64,000 nt of DNA from Typhlomys cinereus (Eukaryota > Chordata > Mammalia > Rodentia > Platacanthomyidae). Each line of letters begins with the position of its first letter. Position 1 is the first letter of the stretch. The translations under genes were made by a program, and so were the position numbers. Shown here piece after piece: positions 1 to 12,541 of this stretch. Location of the stretch: contig JALPQD010000635.1 in NCBI GenBank assembly GCA_023101885.1, positions 186,001-250,000 on the forward strand. Reading direction: 5' to 3'. The notes under the pieces are model-generated. The model did no database searches, was not told where the DNA came from, and saw nothing but the letters and a program-made list of their open reading frames with translations.

Positions 1-16
1 GGAGGCCCCAACTCAC

Positions 17-132
17 CCTCCTGGCACTCGGTGTCCTCCAGGCAGAAGCTGGCCTTGTGGCCCTCGGCCACCTTGGTGCCGTTGGGAGTCAGGATGTCGT
101 AGTGAGTGAAGATGTCCATGCTGTGGTAATGC
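17..132 (-). CDS. LOXL3: LOXL3 exon 11 (catalytic domain, cofactor lysine)
   Basis: The acceptor CCCCACAG precedes the exon and the donor is GAGG|GTGAGT at position 16. It encodes HYHSMDIF through CLEDTECQE (residues 611-648). It contains the last two histidines of the copper site and the lysine of the cofactor. It starts in phase 2 and ends one base into a codon, so the next exon must lie to the left of the window. Confidence 0.93.
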
Positions 133-3100
133 CTGTGGGGAAGGGGGGCTCTGTTCGCGTCCCAGCAGCCTTGCCCCGCGGCCTGCACCCTTGCCTTTGA
201 CTTGACCCGGTCTGCCTGCTCACCCGTGACACTCGTGCCACACCCAGGAGTGCCGCCCAGCCTTGGGCCTGAAGTCCGCCCTTCCCAGGTTGTGGATCTG
301 GGAGGAGAAGCGCAGCAGACGCCGGTGGCCGTAGGGCCAGTTGGCGGAGCGGGCCGAGCTGGCCAGGCAGTTCTCCTCGGCAGCGCAGTACAGCATGTGC
401 AGCGGCCGGTCCTCGATGTAGGCGGTCTCCTGCACCAGGGCCGAGTGCAGCAGCAGGTCCGAGGCGGCTGCGGGGCACAGGAGGGTGGCACGGGGTCACG
501 GTGGAGGCCGCGGCCATCTCCCGTCCCGGGACGACTGGCATTCGGCGGGCAAGGAGTGCCCTTCAGAGCGTGCCCTGTGTCCTCCCGAAGAGAGGCCCGC
601 CACTCACTCTCAGAACAGATGACTCCCGCCGTGAAGCGGGTCCCCGTCTTCTTGCAGGTGACGTGGGCACTGTGGTGGGCACACTGGTCCAGAGACAGCT
701 CAGATCCTGTGCAACGCACGCCGCCCATGACCACCTCCGTTACGTTCCCCGAGTCCCAGTACCAGGTCTCCTGGGGACACAGGTCACAGGCCTCTTGAGG
801 GCCAAGGTCGCCGCGGCCCTGGGCCCAAAACGCAGGCGTTGAGACGGCTTTGCTCCTCCCTCCTTCCTACTCACCTGCAGGCCGTGGTTGGCGTAGCCCA
901 GACCGAGCTGCCGGCAGACCACCATGGCTTCCAGGGTGCCCCAGTCATCCCCACAGACGAGGCCCCAGCGAAGCTGTCCGGGTACCCCCACTTGCACCTC
1001 CACTCGTCCCTCATATCGGCTTCGGCCCCCGCTGAGCCGGATCTGCAGTGACACAGGGTGGAATCGTGGGGGGAAGGAGCTTGCGGAATGGGGGAGTCAA
1101 CCGGGATCAGAAGCAGATAAAAGGCTCCAAAGTGGTGGGGTTGGGGGGCTGTGAGACCTCAGGGTCCGGGTGGTGGCTTGGGGCTGTCGGCTGCCGCCGG
1201 AGGTCAGGACTGACCTTGGTCTCCGCGCCGGTGTAGGGCAGGTTACATCGGACCGCGGCGTCCTGGCTGTGGGAGCAGTCCTCCGCCGTGATGTTCTTGG
1301 ACGGGCACTTCCACAGGGTGGGCTCCTGCCCGGAGCACCGGACTTCGCTCAGGTGGATGGCACCCATGCCTAGGGGCAGAAGGCCCCAGCTCAGGGGGCT
1401 GTAACGAGACCCTGTTGCCCAGAGCACCCCATACCTTCCCAAGGAATGTACCCCGAGGAGTGCGGCCCTCCTCTCCCTCACCCTGCCCCATGCGGGCGCC
1501 ACTCAGAGCCTCTCGGGCAGTGCCAAAGCCCAGCTCCCGACACACCACGCTGGCGGCCTGCAGGTCCCACTTGCGATCGCACACTGTGCCCCACGTGCCG
1601 GCCTTCAGGACCTCTACCCGGCCCTCTCCAGGGTGGGCTCCCCCCTTGAGCCGCACGCGGGCCTGTGGGATGAATGGAAGCCGTCAGGGCAAACAGACCC
1701 AGGAGCTGAAGGATCTCGGTGGGAGGAAGTGGGTGCTGTCCGGACTGGGGCCCACCCCGGGAAGCTTCCTGTCTGCAAAGGTCGGGGCTGTGTGCAGTGA
1801 GGGGGTGGACAAGCTAGGGGGTTCACATCTGGGGCGGGAAAGGTCACAGTCGGTATTTTTGGGCTGCTGGGGTGGGCTAGCCCATGTGAGCCGGGGTCTC
1901 AGTCCCCGTGAGCAGAACCCACCGCGCGTTCCCGGACTTACCTCCCCCTGGGGCTTCGCCTGCCGGTGTTTCTTGGGGCCAGTGGAGGCGGCATAGAGTG
2001 GACCCAGCACGCAGCTCACCACCGCAGGGCCCCCTCCCGGGCACCTGGTGGTGTCATTGGCACGGTAGAACTCCAGGGAACAGAGAGAGAGGTGGGCCTC
2101 GGTGCCCACACACGCCACTCCATGGACCCCGAAGGAGTGTTGCTGTCTCTGCGCCAGCAGCCTGGGGGGCACAGGAGGGGGTGCGGCAGGTGAAACAGAG
2201 GGTCTGCAGCCTCCGCCACCCCCAACCTGCATGACCTCTTTATCCTTCTTCCCCCTTCTGTGTTTTCCTTGGGAGAGACAGGGGTTGCTGAGTATGTAGA
2301 CAGCGCGTGTGTAGACAGCGCGTGTGTAGACAGTGCGTGTGTAGACAGCGCGTGTGTAGACAGTGCGTGTGTAGACAGCGCGTGTGTAGACAGTGCGTGT
2401 GTAGACAGCGCGTGCTGACTACCCGGACCGGAAGGTGCTTGGCGACAGTGTACAGCAGATGAGTGCGTAGACAGCGCGTGTGTAGACAGTGCGTGTGTAG
2501 ACAGCGCGTGCTGACTACCCGGACCGGAAGGTGCTTGGCGACAGTGTACAGCAGATGAACCCCAGGGGAAGGATGGCCAGGCTGCAGGTGCCTGACTGAA
2601 CCCTTGTTCCCAGTGGAGGGGTGGGGGCGGCCCTTGTGCAGATCCTCGTATGCTGTGTGGGCTGGCAGGGACTGAGGAAGACTAGATCTGAGTGGTTTCT
2701 TGGGGTCCAGAGGGGCTTCCAGGCAGGAAGCCCTGTCAGATCGTGTACAGGGCAGTTTCAGCAGACAGACAGATGGTAGGCACGGCAAGGGCCGGCTTTC
2801 CAGCCCACGCAGGAAGGAAGACCCAGGCAAAAATCAGAGGGACCCCTGGGTTCGAGGAGGAAGGTGGGGGCTGCGGGGAAGGACATGGTCTGCTGCGATG
2901 CCGTCAAAGAGGCTTCTTGGTGCTTCTGCACTTCCGCCCTCAGAGTCCCACGGTGGAACCAGACACGTCACACCGCAGGAAGGAACTCGGCAGCAGCAGG
3001 CTTGTTAGGAAACCAACGGAATGACGGCTGATCGCCGGGCACGTGGGGGAGCGAGGGGCCCTTCTCCAGAGCAGCCTGGGGAGGGGCACCAAAGGAAGAG

Positions 3101-5751
3101 GGGACACGACGGAGCCATCGGCCAAGAAGCCACAAGGAGAAGTCCATGAGCCAAACAGGCAGAGGGAGCCCCATGGAAGATGGGGATACGTGGAAGATGG
3201 GAGAGGTCGGGTATTCTCCCAAAGGCCTGTTTGGCTGAAAATAGCAGTCAGAGAGGAAAAGACATCTAACTTCTCCCCCCTCCATTCCCACTCCTTAGGA
3301 ACTATCAGAAACAGCAGCTCATGCTTTATTGTGGGGGTCAGGGAAGGGACCAGAGGATGGCCATGCCGGGCAGTGAGGACCCTACACTTAGGGGGCATGT
3401 GAGGACACCCCCCAAGGCCTGAGCTCCTTCAGTCTCTCCAGCAGCCGGGGAATGAGGCTTGTTGGACACCCCTGCACGATGCTAGAATTCACTGAGGAGA
3501 AGATGGAAAGAGACCAAATCCCCAGACCTCGGTCACTAAGCGACAAGTTGTCAGATTTTAAGTGCCCTATGGAGACAGGTCAGATGGAAGGGGTGGGAGT
3601 TTCCTATTCTTTTGAGTTCTGAGGAAGTCCAGGAGGAAAACACAGAGTTGGGAGTCTATCAGCCAGCCAGGCAGGGACTAAGAAGTTTACTCCACTGCAG
3701 AATGTTTCCAAAGGGGACCTCGAGTTTCCCTTCATACCAGGTAAACTAGTAACACTTACTAAAATAAAACACAGAAATACTAATTAAGTGCCTCCATAGA
3801 CTATTGAGGAATTCAAGAGAGATAACTACAGTAGAAACCTTGAGGACTAGAGCTGGATGAGTGAAGGGAAACGCCCCTATCAGTGGGGTGGCCTGAAGAG
3901 AGACAACTTGGTATGCCACAAGAGGCCTGAACCCCCACAGGAATAGACCCTGGGGCCCATAGAAGCAGACAGGTAGGAGGATAGGAGGGAGTGGAATGGA
4001 TTGATGAAGGGATGGGACGGAGGGAGGGAAGAATGGAGGGAAGAAGGGATAAGTACTCAATATGCTTGTAAAACTAGAAAAATAATTTAAAAAAATGAAA
4101 AAAGGACTTAAGTGAATCCAAAAAAAAAAAAAAAAATCCAAACCTAAACAGAAATCCTCATTAAGAAGGGTGAACGAGACACGGATCCCCGAGACACATA
4201 TAATCTCAGCAAGAGTCAGGAATCACGTCTGACGGAGCCACGCGTCATCTTGCAGGGCTTGCACGCGGGACAAGAATTCGAGGGTTATGACAAGTACATT
4301 TCCCCAGGGACCCTCATGCGTGAGCCTCACTTTGAAAGACTCGGGAAGATCGTCACACCTGCTGAGCCTCTACCCCTCGGTCAGCTGCATGGGTCAGACA
4401 GGAGACCCCCTGGACACAGCCTGCTCCCCCCCTCTGCTCCCGTCGCCTCTCTTTCCAGCCCCCACTTTATTTACCTCTTGCTTGGCCCCCTGCCCACGCG
4501 GGGTTTGGGTTTGACTTTAAGCTTGGCAATCCGTCTGTGGGAAGGAGAGCAAGGTTGACGACGGCAGTGGTGAAGGACGCGGCTCGGGAAAGGTGGGGGG
4601 TTAGTCTGCCGTGCTCTTCTGCCTCGGGCTCCCTAAGATGAAGGCTGGCCCGTTCCCACGCCTGCCCCCCTCCCTCTGCAGGGACAGTCAATATGCAGTG
4701 ACGTTCCGAGTCCACCAGCTTGGGTCTGGATGGATATGAAGGGGATGGCATCCATCCGTCCATCCATCCATCCACCTCCTGGGCTGCCGCAGGAGGTCCC
4801 GGGGCTTTCGCCCCATTACCTTCCAAGGGACTTGGGGCGCCGGGCGGAGGCTTTGGCTGCTCGTTTCCTCAACTTTCTGTGCGGGTAAGACAATGTGAGT
4901 CAGGGTCAGCAGAGAGCCAAGCGAGAAAGGCTCAGGCCACACCCAGGACCCAAGGCGGGATCCTTGCCCAGCATCCGAGAGCAGGCGATGACGTCATCAG
5001 ACACTTGGGAAGCCCGCCCCTCCATGCCCTTCAGGGGGGGGAAGTGGGCAGCATTGCAGGCTGGGACTCAGGACAGCTGGCGTCCCAGTACCAGGACCCT
5101 CAGCAGTTAGACCAAGACAGATGGGGCGCGAGGGCTAGTGGTCTAGATGTTGGTGGGTGAGTCAGAGGAGGGCACAGGAGGGCACAGGAGGGCAGAGGGG
5201 AAAGGCACTAGGACTGCACAGGAAGAGACCCCCAGCATGAGGTCTAAGGTGGCTGACGACACTTGTTTTTTCTTGATGCTCTTCCCAAGAAGCGCCCACT
5301 AAGTATCCAGGTGAAATGGCGGTTTCTTAAGCCAGGCGTGATAAAAAATGCCCAAAATCCCAGTATTCACAAGGCTAAGGCAGAAGGATCAACCGTCCAG
5401 GCCAACAGGGAGAGACTATGTCAAAAGAAAGAAAGACACAGAAAGAGAGAAAGGAAGGAAGAAGGAAGGAAGGAAGGAAGGAAGGAAGGAAGGAAGGAAG
5501 GAAGGAAGGAAGGAAGGAAGGAAGGAAGGAAGAGAAAGACAGGAGTTGGAGAGTTGGAGAGGTGGCTCAGGGGTTAAGCTTCTGCCTTGTAGGCAGAAAG
5601 AAGGTCCTGAGTTCGGATCCCAGACCCCACATATAGAGATGCCAGGCGGAAGCGGGGGCGGTCTGAGTTTCTGGTCCTGGTAGGGCGGAGCCTGTGAATC
5701 CCGGGGCAGAGTAAACAAGGAGGAGGTGGAGGCGGCCATGGTTGTTCTACA

Positions 5752-5809
<58 letters not shown>

Positions 5810-7740
5810 GCGCGCACAATTTAAAAAAGAAAAAAGCAGAAGGACTTGAGTTTGGGTCCCAGATCCCACGGAAAATGCCAGGTAGAAATGGTGGCGGCTT
5901 ACACTTCCGGCTGGAAGGCAGAACCTGGGAAATCCAAGAGTGAAGCAAAGAGGAGGTAGAAACAATCCAGGATGACTCCTGAAATCACCTTGGGCCTCCA
6001 CATGTACACATAGCACTCTCTGATAACACATAGATATGGACGAAAGAAAGAGAGAGAGAGAAAGAAGCAAACAAAGAAAGAAGAAAGAAAAGAAAAAGAA
6101 GAAAGAAAATGAAGGACTGTCTTAATAGTGAAGCTGTGAGAGCCCTCAATCTCATCTGCTTACGAGTGGTACACAGTCCAGTATCAGTACATTCTTTTCT
6201 CTAAGAGTCCACAAATTTCCATGTTCTATGGTAGAATTACCAGAGGGAGTCAAAAGTGATGAAGAGAAAGCAGGATCAGGAGTTCCAAGTCATTCAGTAA
6301 CACAGTTTGAGGCCCCCTACTTGAGACCTGTCAACAAACAAACAAAAAACCCAAACAGAGTCCTTACCCTCCACCCTTATCTTTACCTCCACATGAAGCG
6401 TGCTCCGCCCACTGTTTTCCTTATCAGAGGAGACCAACTTTATATTTGCCAGAGGGCAAAAAGTTAGGAGAGACCTTTAGCTGCGTTTTCTCCTTCTGAA
6501 CTAAATCTATGGGCAAATCCTGTCAGTCGTCTAATCCATTTTTTGCCTGGGGTTTTTATGTGGGACCTGGGATCTGAACTCCAGACCTTCTGCTTGCAAG
6601 ATAGAGTCTTAACCCCTGAGCCATCTCTCTAGCCCCTCCTTTTGTAAGATATAATTTTGTTTTTATGCTTTTGAGAGAAGGTTTTCATGTAGCGCAGGCT
6701 GGCCTAGAACTCTTGAACTTTGGATCCCATTGCCTCAGCCTTCCAAGTGTTAGGGGCACAGGCGTTGGTGGGCTTCATTTCTACAGTCGATGCACAAAAC
6801 ATAGCATTATGCTGCGGGTGAGATGCTCAGAGAGTAAAGGCAACATGATAAGCTAAATTCTATTCCTGGATCCCTGCATGGTGGGTACTACATGAAGCAG
6901 CTCTACATGGGTAGAAATGACTTCTGAAAGTTGTCCCTGTGACCTCCACATGTCTGCAGTGGCCAGCACCCCCCCCCCATAAATAAAACACTAAAAAAAA
7001 AAAAAAAAAAAAAGCAACAGGCCCAGTGATTTAGCTTAGTGGCTCAAGCCTGGCTGAGTTTGATCCCTGAAACCCCCACACGATGAAAGCAAGTTGCCTC
7101 CTGACCTTCACCCATGCACCACGTGTGTATATGTGCAGCATCTCGCTCCTTCTCGCTCTAATAAATAAAATATCAGAAAAGAAAACAGCCAATGCAACAA
7201 TTAAACATCAAACTCAGAGGGGCTGGGCATGGTGGTGCATGCCTGCAATCTCCGTTCAGGCAAGAGGGAGAGATAGGAGCACCAGGGGTTCAAAGCCAGC
7301 CTAGGCTACATGGCCTGATTTAAAAAAAAAAAAGCCACAGTTCTACTCATTTCACAGAGTAAAAGCCAAGTCTCCAAAATGGTGCTCCTCAGTCTGGCGC
7401 GCTATGTCTCTCCTAACACTTTCTTCTTAATGCATCTCCTGCCATTTCCCCCTCTGTCCGTGAGTTCCAGCTGCAGTGATTTCCTGAAGTAGACAGAATG
7501 TCTTCTCTCCTGCCCCCACCTCTTATAATCCCTCTGCCTCAGCTAGACATCTTCAGTGCTCACATCCTTTCTTATGCCTACTCAGAGAGGCCGAGAGGCC
7601 GACCCTCCGCTCTCTCTCAAAAACCCCAAACCAACTTCCGCTTCACCCCTCCTTCTCTGCACCCTACTGCAGCATGCGTGCATATGGAAGGGATCTTTTA
7701 GCAGCCTGGAACGCTGCTGGGTGTGTGTGCGCGCGCGCCG

Positions 7741-7784
<44 letters not shown>

Positions 7785-10700
7785 ACACACATGCACATGA
7801 CCCTTTCCTGACAATAGCACTCAGCAACCTGGGATCCCACCTGCATTGGCACCTCGCACTCCCGTCTCCAAACAAAGTTATCAGGTCATCCCACCTAGAA
7901 TTCCCTAGCAACTTTTAACAGCTCTTCTTTGATGGCCAAACACATCTTGGATGTCAGCCACATAGTTCTCGTAATCGTTGCCATTATAATTGAGTCTCCC
8001 TGAAGCTATACAGGCGCTACTATTCTAATAATTGCACACGCACTTACATCATCCCCACTTTTCTGCCTTGCCAATACAGACTATGAACGAATTCACAGTC
8101 GAACAATAATTTTGGCCCGGGGCCTGCAAGACATCTTACCACTAATAAGCATCTGATGAATTTTTACCAGCCTAATGAATTTAGCCTTACCCCCCTCCAT
8201 CAATCTAATCGGAGAACTCATAATTATAACTGTTTCTTTTACATGGTCAAACTTTACAATTTTACTTCTAGGAATAAATATACTCATTCGTAACTAGGGA
8301 TAGTGGACTGGTTTTGGTGCATACTCAGTAAGGCAAATTGTGTCCTCCGAGTGTACTGTTAGAGAAAAACCTTTATTCACTATTTTAGGCCTATGTGTGA
8401 TTGGGTATGATTAAAATTAGATGTATCCTGGGAAAAGCTTTCACAGTGAACATACATGAGCTAAGTCTATCAATCAAAACAGGAAGTCATTCATGCCTCA
8501 CCCCTTAGCAACTTCTCTTCCTCCAGTAGTAACCAGATGTTCCAAGAGCACTGGTAGCTCAGGTAGTCCACAGCTCCCTGCAGCTGATGTGGGTCTGACT
8601 TGCATGTGGTCTGAGCCATCTTACTGGCCCAAATCCTACTACTGTTTCAGATCCTGGTATTTGGGTTCCAAAGGTAAAGAATGAGTCCAGAGGAAGAAAC
8701 AGAGCCTAGAATGGATGTAGGGGCAAAGTGGAACACACGGATGTTTTCAGAGGGTGTCAACCTCAGACCAGCCCAAGCGTGCTCCTTTAGACCAAAAGGT
8801 CTCTTGGGTGTATCTTAACACCATAGCAAAGAAAATTTGGCAAATGCGGGAAAGATCTAATCATTTTTTGATCAACAGATTAAAAAGTAATTGCATAAAT
8901 TATGAAACAGAAAGTGTCGTGAGCATTTAGAGGAAAAAAAGGGACCCTTACAGAGGTAAAAGGATTTCCGTAAAAATACACTCAAACGATTATAGTTAGG
9001 CACAAGTGTCAACTTGACTGTTGAGGGTTTGGGCTCTGGGCACATTTGTAGAGAATTAGTGGTTGAGTTAAGCCCAGAGAAAACCTGCAGGAGATTGTCT
9101 GGCTGATGGGGAAGGCCCAAGTGGGTGCGATTAGCCTTGGAATGAAATACAGATAGCAGGTTGAGAGAGTCGGCATCCTTGTGTACACTTGGCCAGACAT
9201 GCTGGTCTGGCAAGTAAGGATTGTCCCTCTCTCAGCCATTAGTTAGAGATGGTGTGGCCAGTTCCCTGGGCCCTGGTGTTGGTGCCTGCTCTCCCGTCAA
9301 GCTGGACTGAGAATTGTAAAAGAGTATTGTAAGAAAATAAACCCCTTGTTCCCTTAAGCTGTTTGATGGTCATTTATCAGCAGCCATGCAGGCTGACTGC
9401 AACAATGTCTTTTCCAGGAAGACTTATTAAGTTAGAAGGCTGGAGATGGCTGTGGACAGAATCTCTGGTTTTTAACAAAATCCTTCATGATTTCGTTGTA
9501 GATGAGACAATGAAATATTGGTTACATCATTGCTGTGCTTAGCTTTTTTTTTTTTTTTGCCAACTTCCAAAAAAAAAAAAAAAAACCCAAACAAACAAAC
9601 ATTCACAGCGAATGATTGCAGACTCGACAAAAATCTGGAGGAAATTTTGGTGTTTAAGCATCGCAATAACAGATTTTTATAGCCCTAGGTTGTCTGTCTA
9701 CCAGACACAGATGGAAAATCATGTCAGGCCTCGAGATTGCTTCATGGGGTCACCACGGAGTTTAAGCGATCGCAGTAAACCTAACAAGGCACACGGCATC
9801 TATTCGGGTTAAAAAGAAAGGGTGCTTTCTCAGGAAAGAATAAGGTAGATCCCCCAAGTGGTTTTAGATGAGCACAGGTTCGGCGTGAGCCGCGCTCCCC
9901 GGTAGCGATGCAAGCTCGGGCGTGCTTTCTTCAAAGCCCAGCGCGTCCACGTTACCCCAGGAGCCCCCAGCGACGCGGCGACTACAATGCAAAGTCTCTA
10001 GACATCAAGAAGCGTGTCGCCAAGTGAACTACCGAAGAGCAGAAGAACACGCGTGTTTTTTTGGCCCACAAAGCAGGTGGCGGGTGACGTGGAGAGATCT
10101 CCAAACAGCGGCTGGCGCGCAGCAGACGCAGAGGTCCCACTAGAGGCTCCTGGCCCGGGAATCCGGCAGGTGCAAGACGACCCCGCGGTCAGGCGCCCCG
10201 AGGGGCCGCCTGGGGCAAGACGCGCCTGGCTGTCCCGTGCTCAGGGCCGGGCCAGGCCCGAGCCAGTCGCGGTCCGCAGACTCAGGGACAGCGTCGGGGG
10301 CACCCACAGGCGCCCCTCGGAGGCCGGCCGCGCCTTCCCTGGACTCGGCTGGCGCACCCCGAACAGAGAATCTGCCTGCCGACCGCTGACGTCACCCACG
10401 CGCACGCGCACGCGCAGCCCACCTCGGCTCACCCTCCTGGAGCGGAACCTCACTGCGTCTGTTTCCAACCCCGCTGGGGAACGCGCGGGGGTCCTGCGCG
10501 GGGGTCCTGCGCGGTGCCCCACTCTGTTTTCCCGCTCTCCCAGGCCCCGGCTCCCCCGCAATGCACGGGGCGCTCTGCGAACCCTCCTTCCAGCCCGCAG
10601 CCCCTCACCTGTAGAAGGCGGTGTTGACTCGCTTTTCCCCAGGGAAGCCCAGCATCCCGCAGACCACGTGGCTGTTGTGCGCGCTCCATCCTTTGTCGCA

Positions 10701-12496
10701 CACTTGCGCCCAGCCGTCCGGAAGCCTGACTTCAACCAGTCCCTCGGTCACGGGCAGGGGGCGCCTGCCCCAGCCCACGGCCGGTCGAAGTCGCACCTCC
10801 TCCACTTGCAAGTGATGCTCCACCTGGGATGGGCCACGCGGCCCGGGGCAAGAATTCCAGTAGCATCTCCAACATGCCCCCCAATCAAGGAGCCCTGACT
10901 GGTGTGCCCGTTGGAAACCCAATGGGTGGAGGGGGTCAGGAGCAGAGACAGGCCAGCCTGTGGACTCCCCTGCACCTTGGGAGTGGAAGGAGATGCAGTG
11001 CCCTAAGAAATGATCAAGGGGGCTGAAGGCCCTAGAAGGGCGAGGAGGGAGGGGGAGGGGGCAGGGGGAAAATGTATCTTAGCTGGAGGAGGACGTGAGG
11101 CGGGTGGTCTCTAAGGGCAGCTGAGGACAGGGGGAGGGTGACCAGGATAAAACTGGAGAGGTTCATGCATGGCTTCGTAACTTGAACGGGAATGCTTACA
11201 CACACACACACACTTGCACATGTGCACACATGCACATACATACATGCACAGGCACTCACAGGCGTGCACGTGCATACACACTGTACAGCACTTGGGAGTT
11301 CTATCATCTGCCTTCTCCCCTTTTGTGTTTCTCAGCAATTATAATTATCCCATGAAGGCTAATGGGACCACCCTACCTTCTAGGGGGTGCTGTCTTCATA
11401 ACCCCCCATAGTCTTCTCTGGCCATCGTATGTGTGTGTGTGTATGTGTGTGTGTGTCTATGTGTGTGCATGCAGGTGTGTGTCTGTGTATCTGTGTGTAT
11501 GCATGTGCACATGTGTGCCTGTGTGTCTGCATGTGCAGGTGCGTGCTTGAGCATGTGTGTGCACGCATGTGCGAGTGTGTTCTGCACACCTCGATGACAT
11601 TGGAGTCCGAGAAGCCGGGAAGACGCTGGTCCTTGCAGACGACCCCCGCATCCTCATCGTGGGTACAGTCGCTGTTCCCCCAGCCCCGGGAGGCACATTC
11701 CGCCACACTTTTCTCAGTCCCACGGCAGCTCAGGTTGTCCAGCCAGATGCGGCCTGTGGAAGGGGAGATGGGATGCTCAAGTTTGGCAAGAATGAGGGAG
11801 TGATGGGGGAGTGGGGTCTGTGGGGAGGGGCCATGGTGGCCTCACGTGATCTTGAGGATAATCCTATTCTGATAAGGCTGGAGAAGGGAGGGGGAGGAAA
11901 AGAGCTTGATACAAGGCTAGTAGTGATCTGGGATACTGAAGGATATATTACAGTGAATGAAGAACAAAACAAGAATAACTGAAATTATTTTTCCCCTGTT
12001 GGGGGCAGTGTCCTTTTTATTCTTTCCATAAGGAACAAGGAAGTTTTGGTCAATGACCTGTAATTAAATGCCTACGTATGTCGGATACTATGGTGTGTAC
12101 ATACTTGATCATTCTTCTTTTTTTTTTTTTTAAATTACCCCCAACCTCTTTTTCTTTTTTTTATTATTATTATTTATTCAACTGTGCGCATGTGCGTGTG
12201 TATGTGCGTGCACGTGTGTGTGCGCGTGTGTGTGTCTGTGTGTGTGTGTGTGTCTGTGTGTGTGTGTGTCTGTGTAGAACCACGGACAAATTCGGGAACC
12301 ACCATGGACGCCTCCACCTCCTTCTGCCCCGGGATTCACAGGCTCCGCCCTACCAGGACCAGAAGCACAGGCCGCCCCCGCTTCTGCCTGGCGTCTATAC
12401 GTGGGGTCTGGGATCCGAACTCAGGACCTTCGGCCTGCAAGGCAGAGGCTTAACCCCTGAGCCACCTCTCCAGCCCTCATTCTTCTTTTAATATTT

Positions 12497-12541
<45 letters not shown>

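Noticed and set aside
2240..2830. A 196-codon minus-strand frame with [10 protein letters not shown] repeats
   Set aside because: It is the 15-base minisatellite in one frame, inside LOXL3 intron 4, upstream of the exon 5 acceptor.
5744..5818. Long open frames made of alternating Val-Cys, His-Thr or similar dipeptides
   Set aside because: They come from (CA/TG)n microsatellites here and at a dozen other places and are not genes.
10014..10898. A 294-codon plus-strand open frame
   Set aside because: It runs antisense through LOXL3 exon 4 and the CpG block. High GC explains the lack of stops, and no protein family is recognisable.
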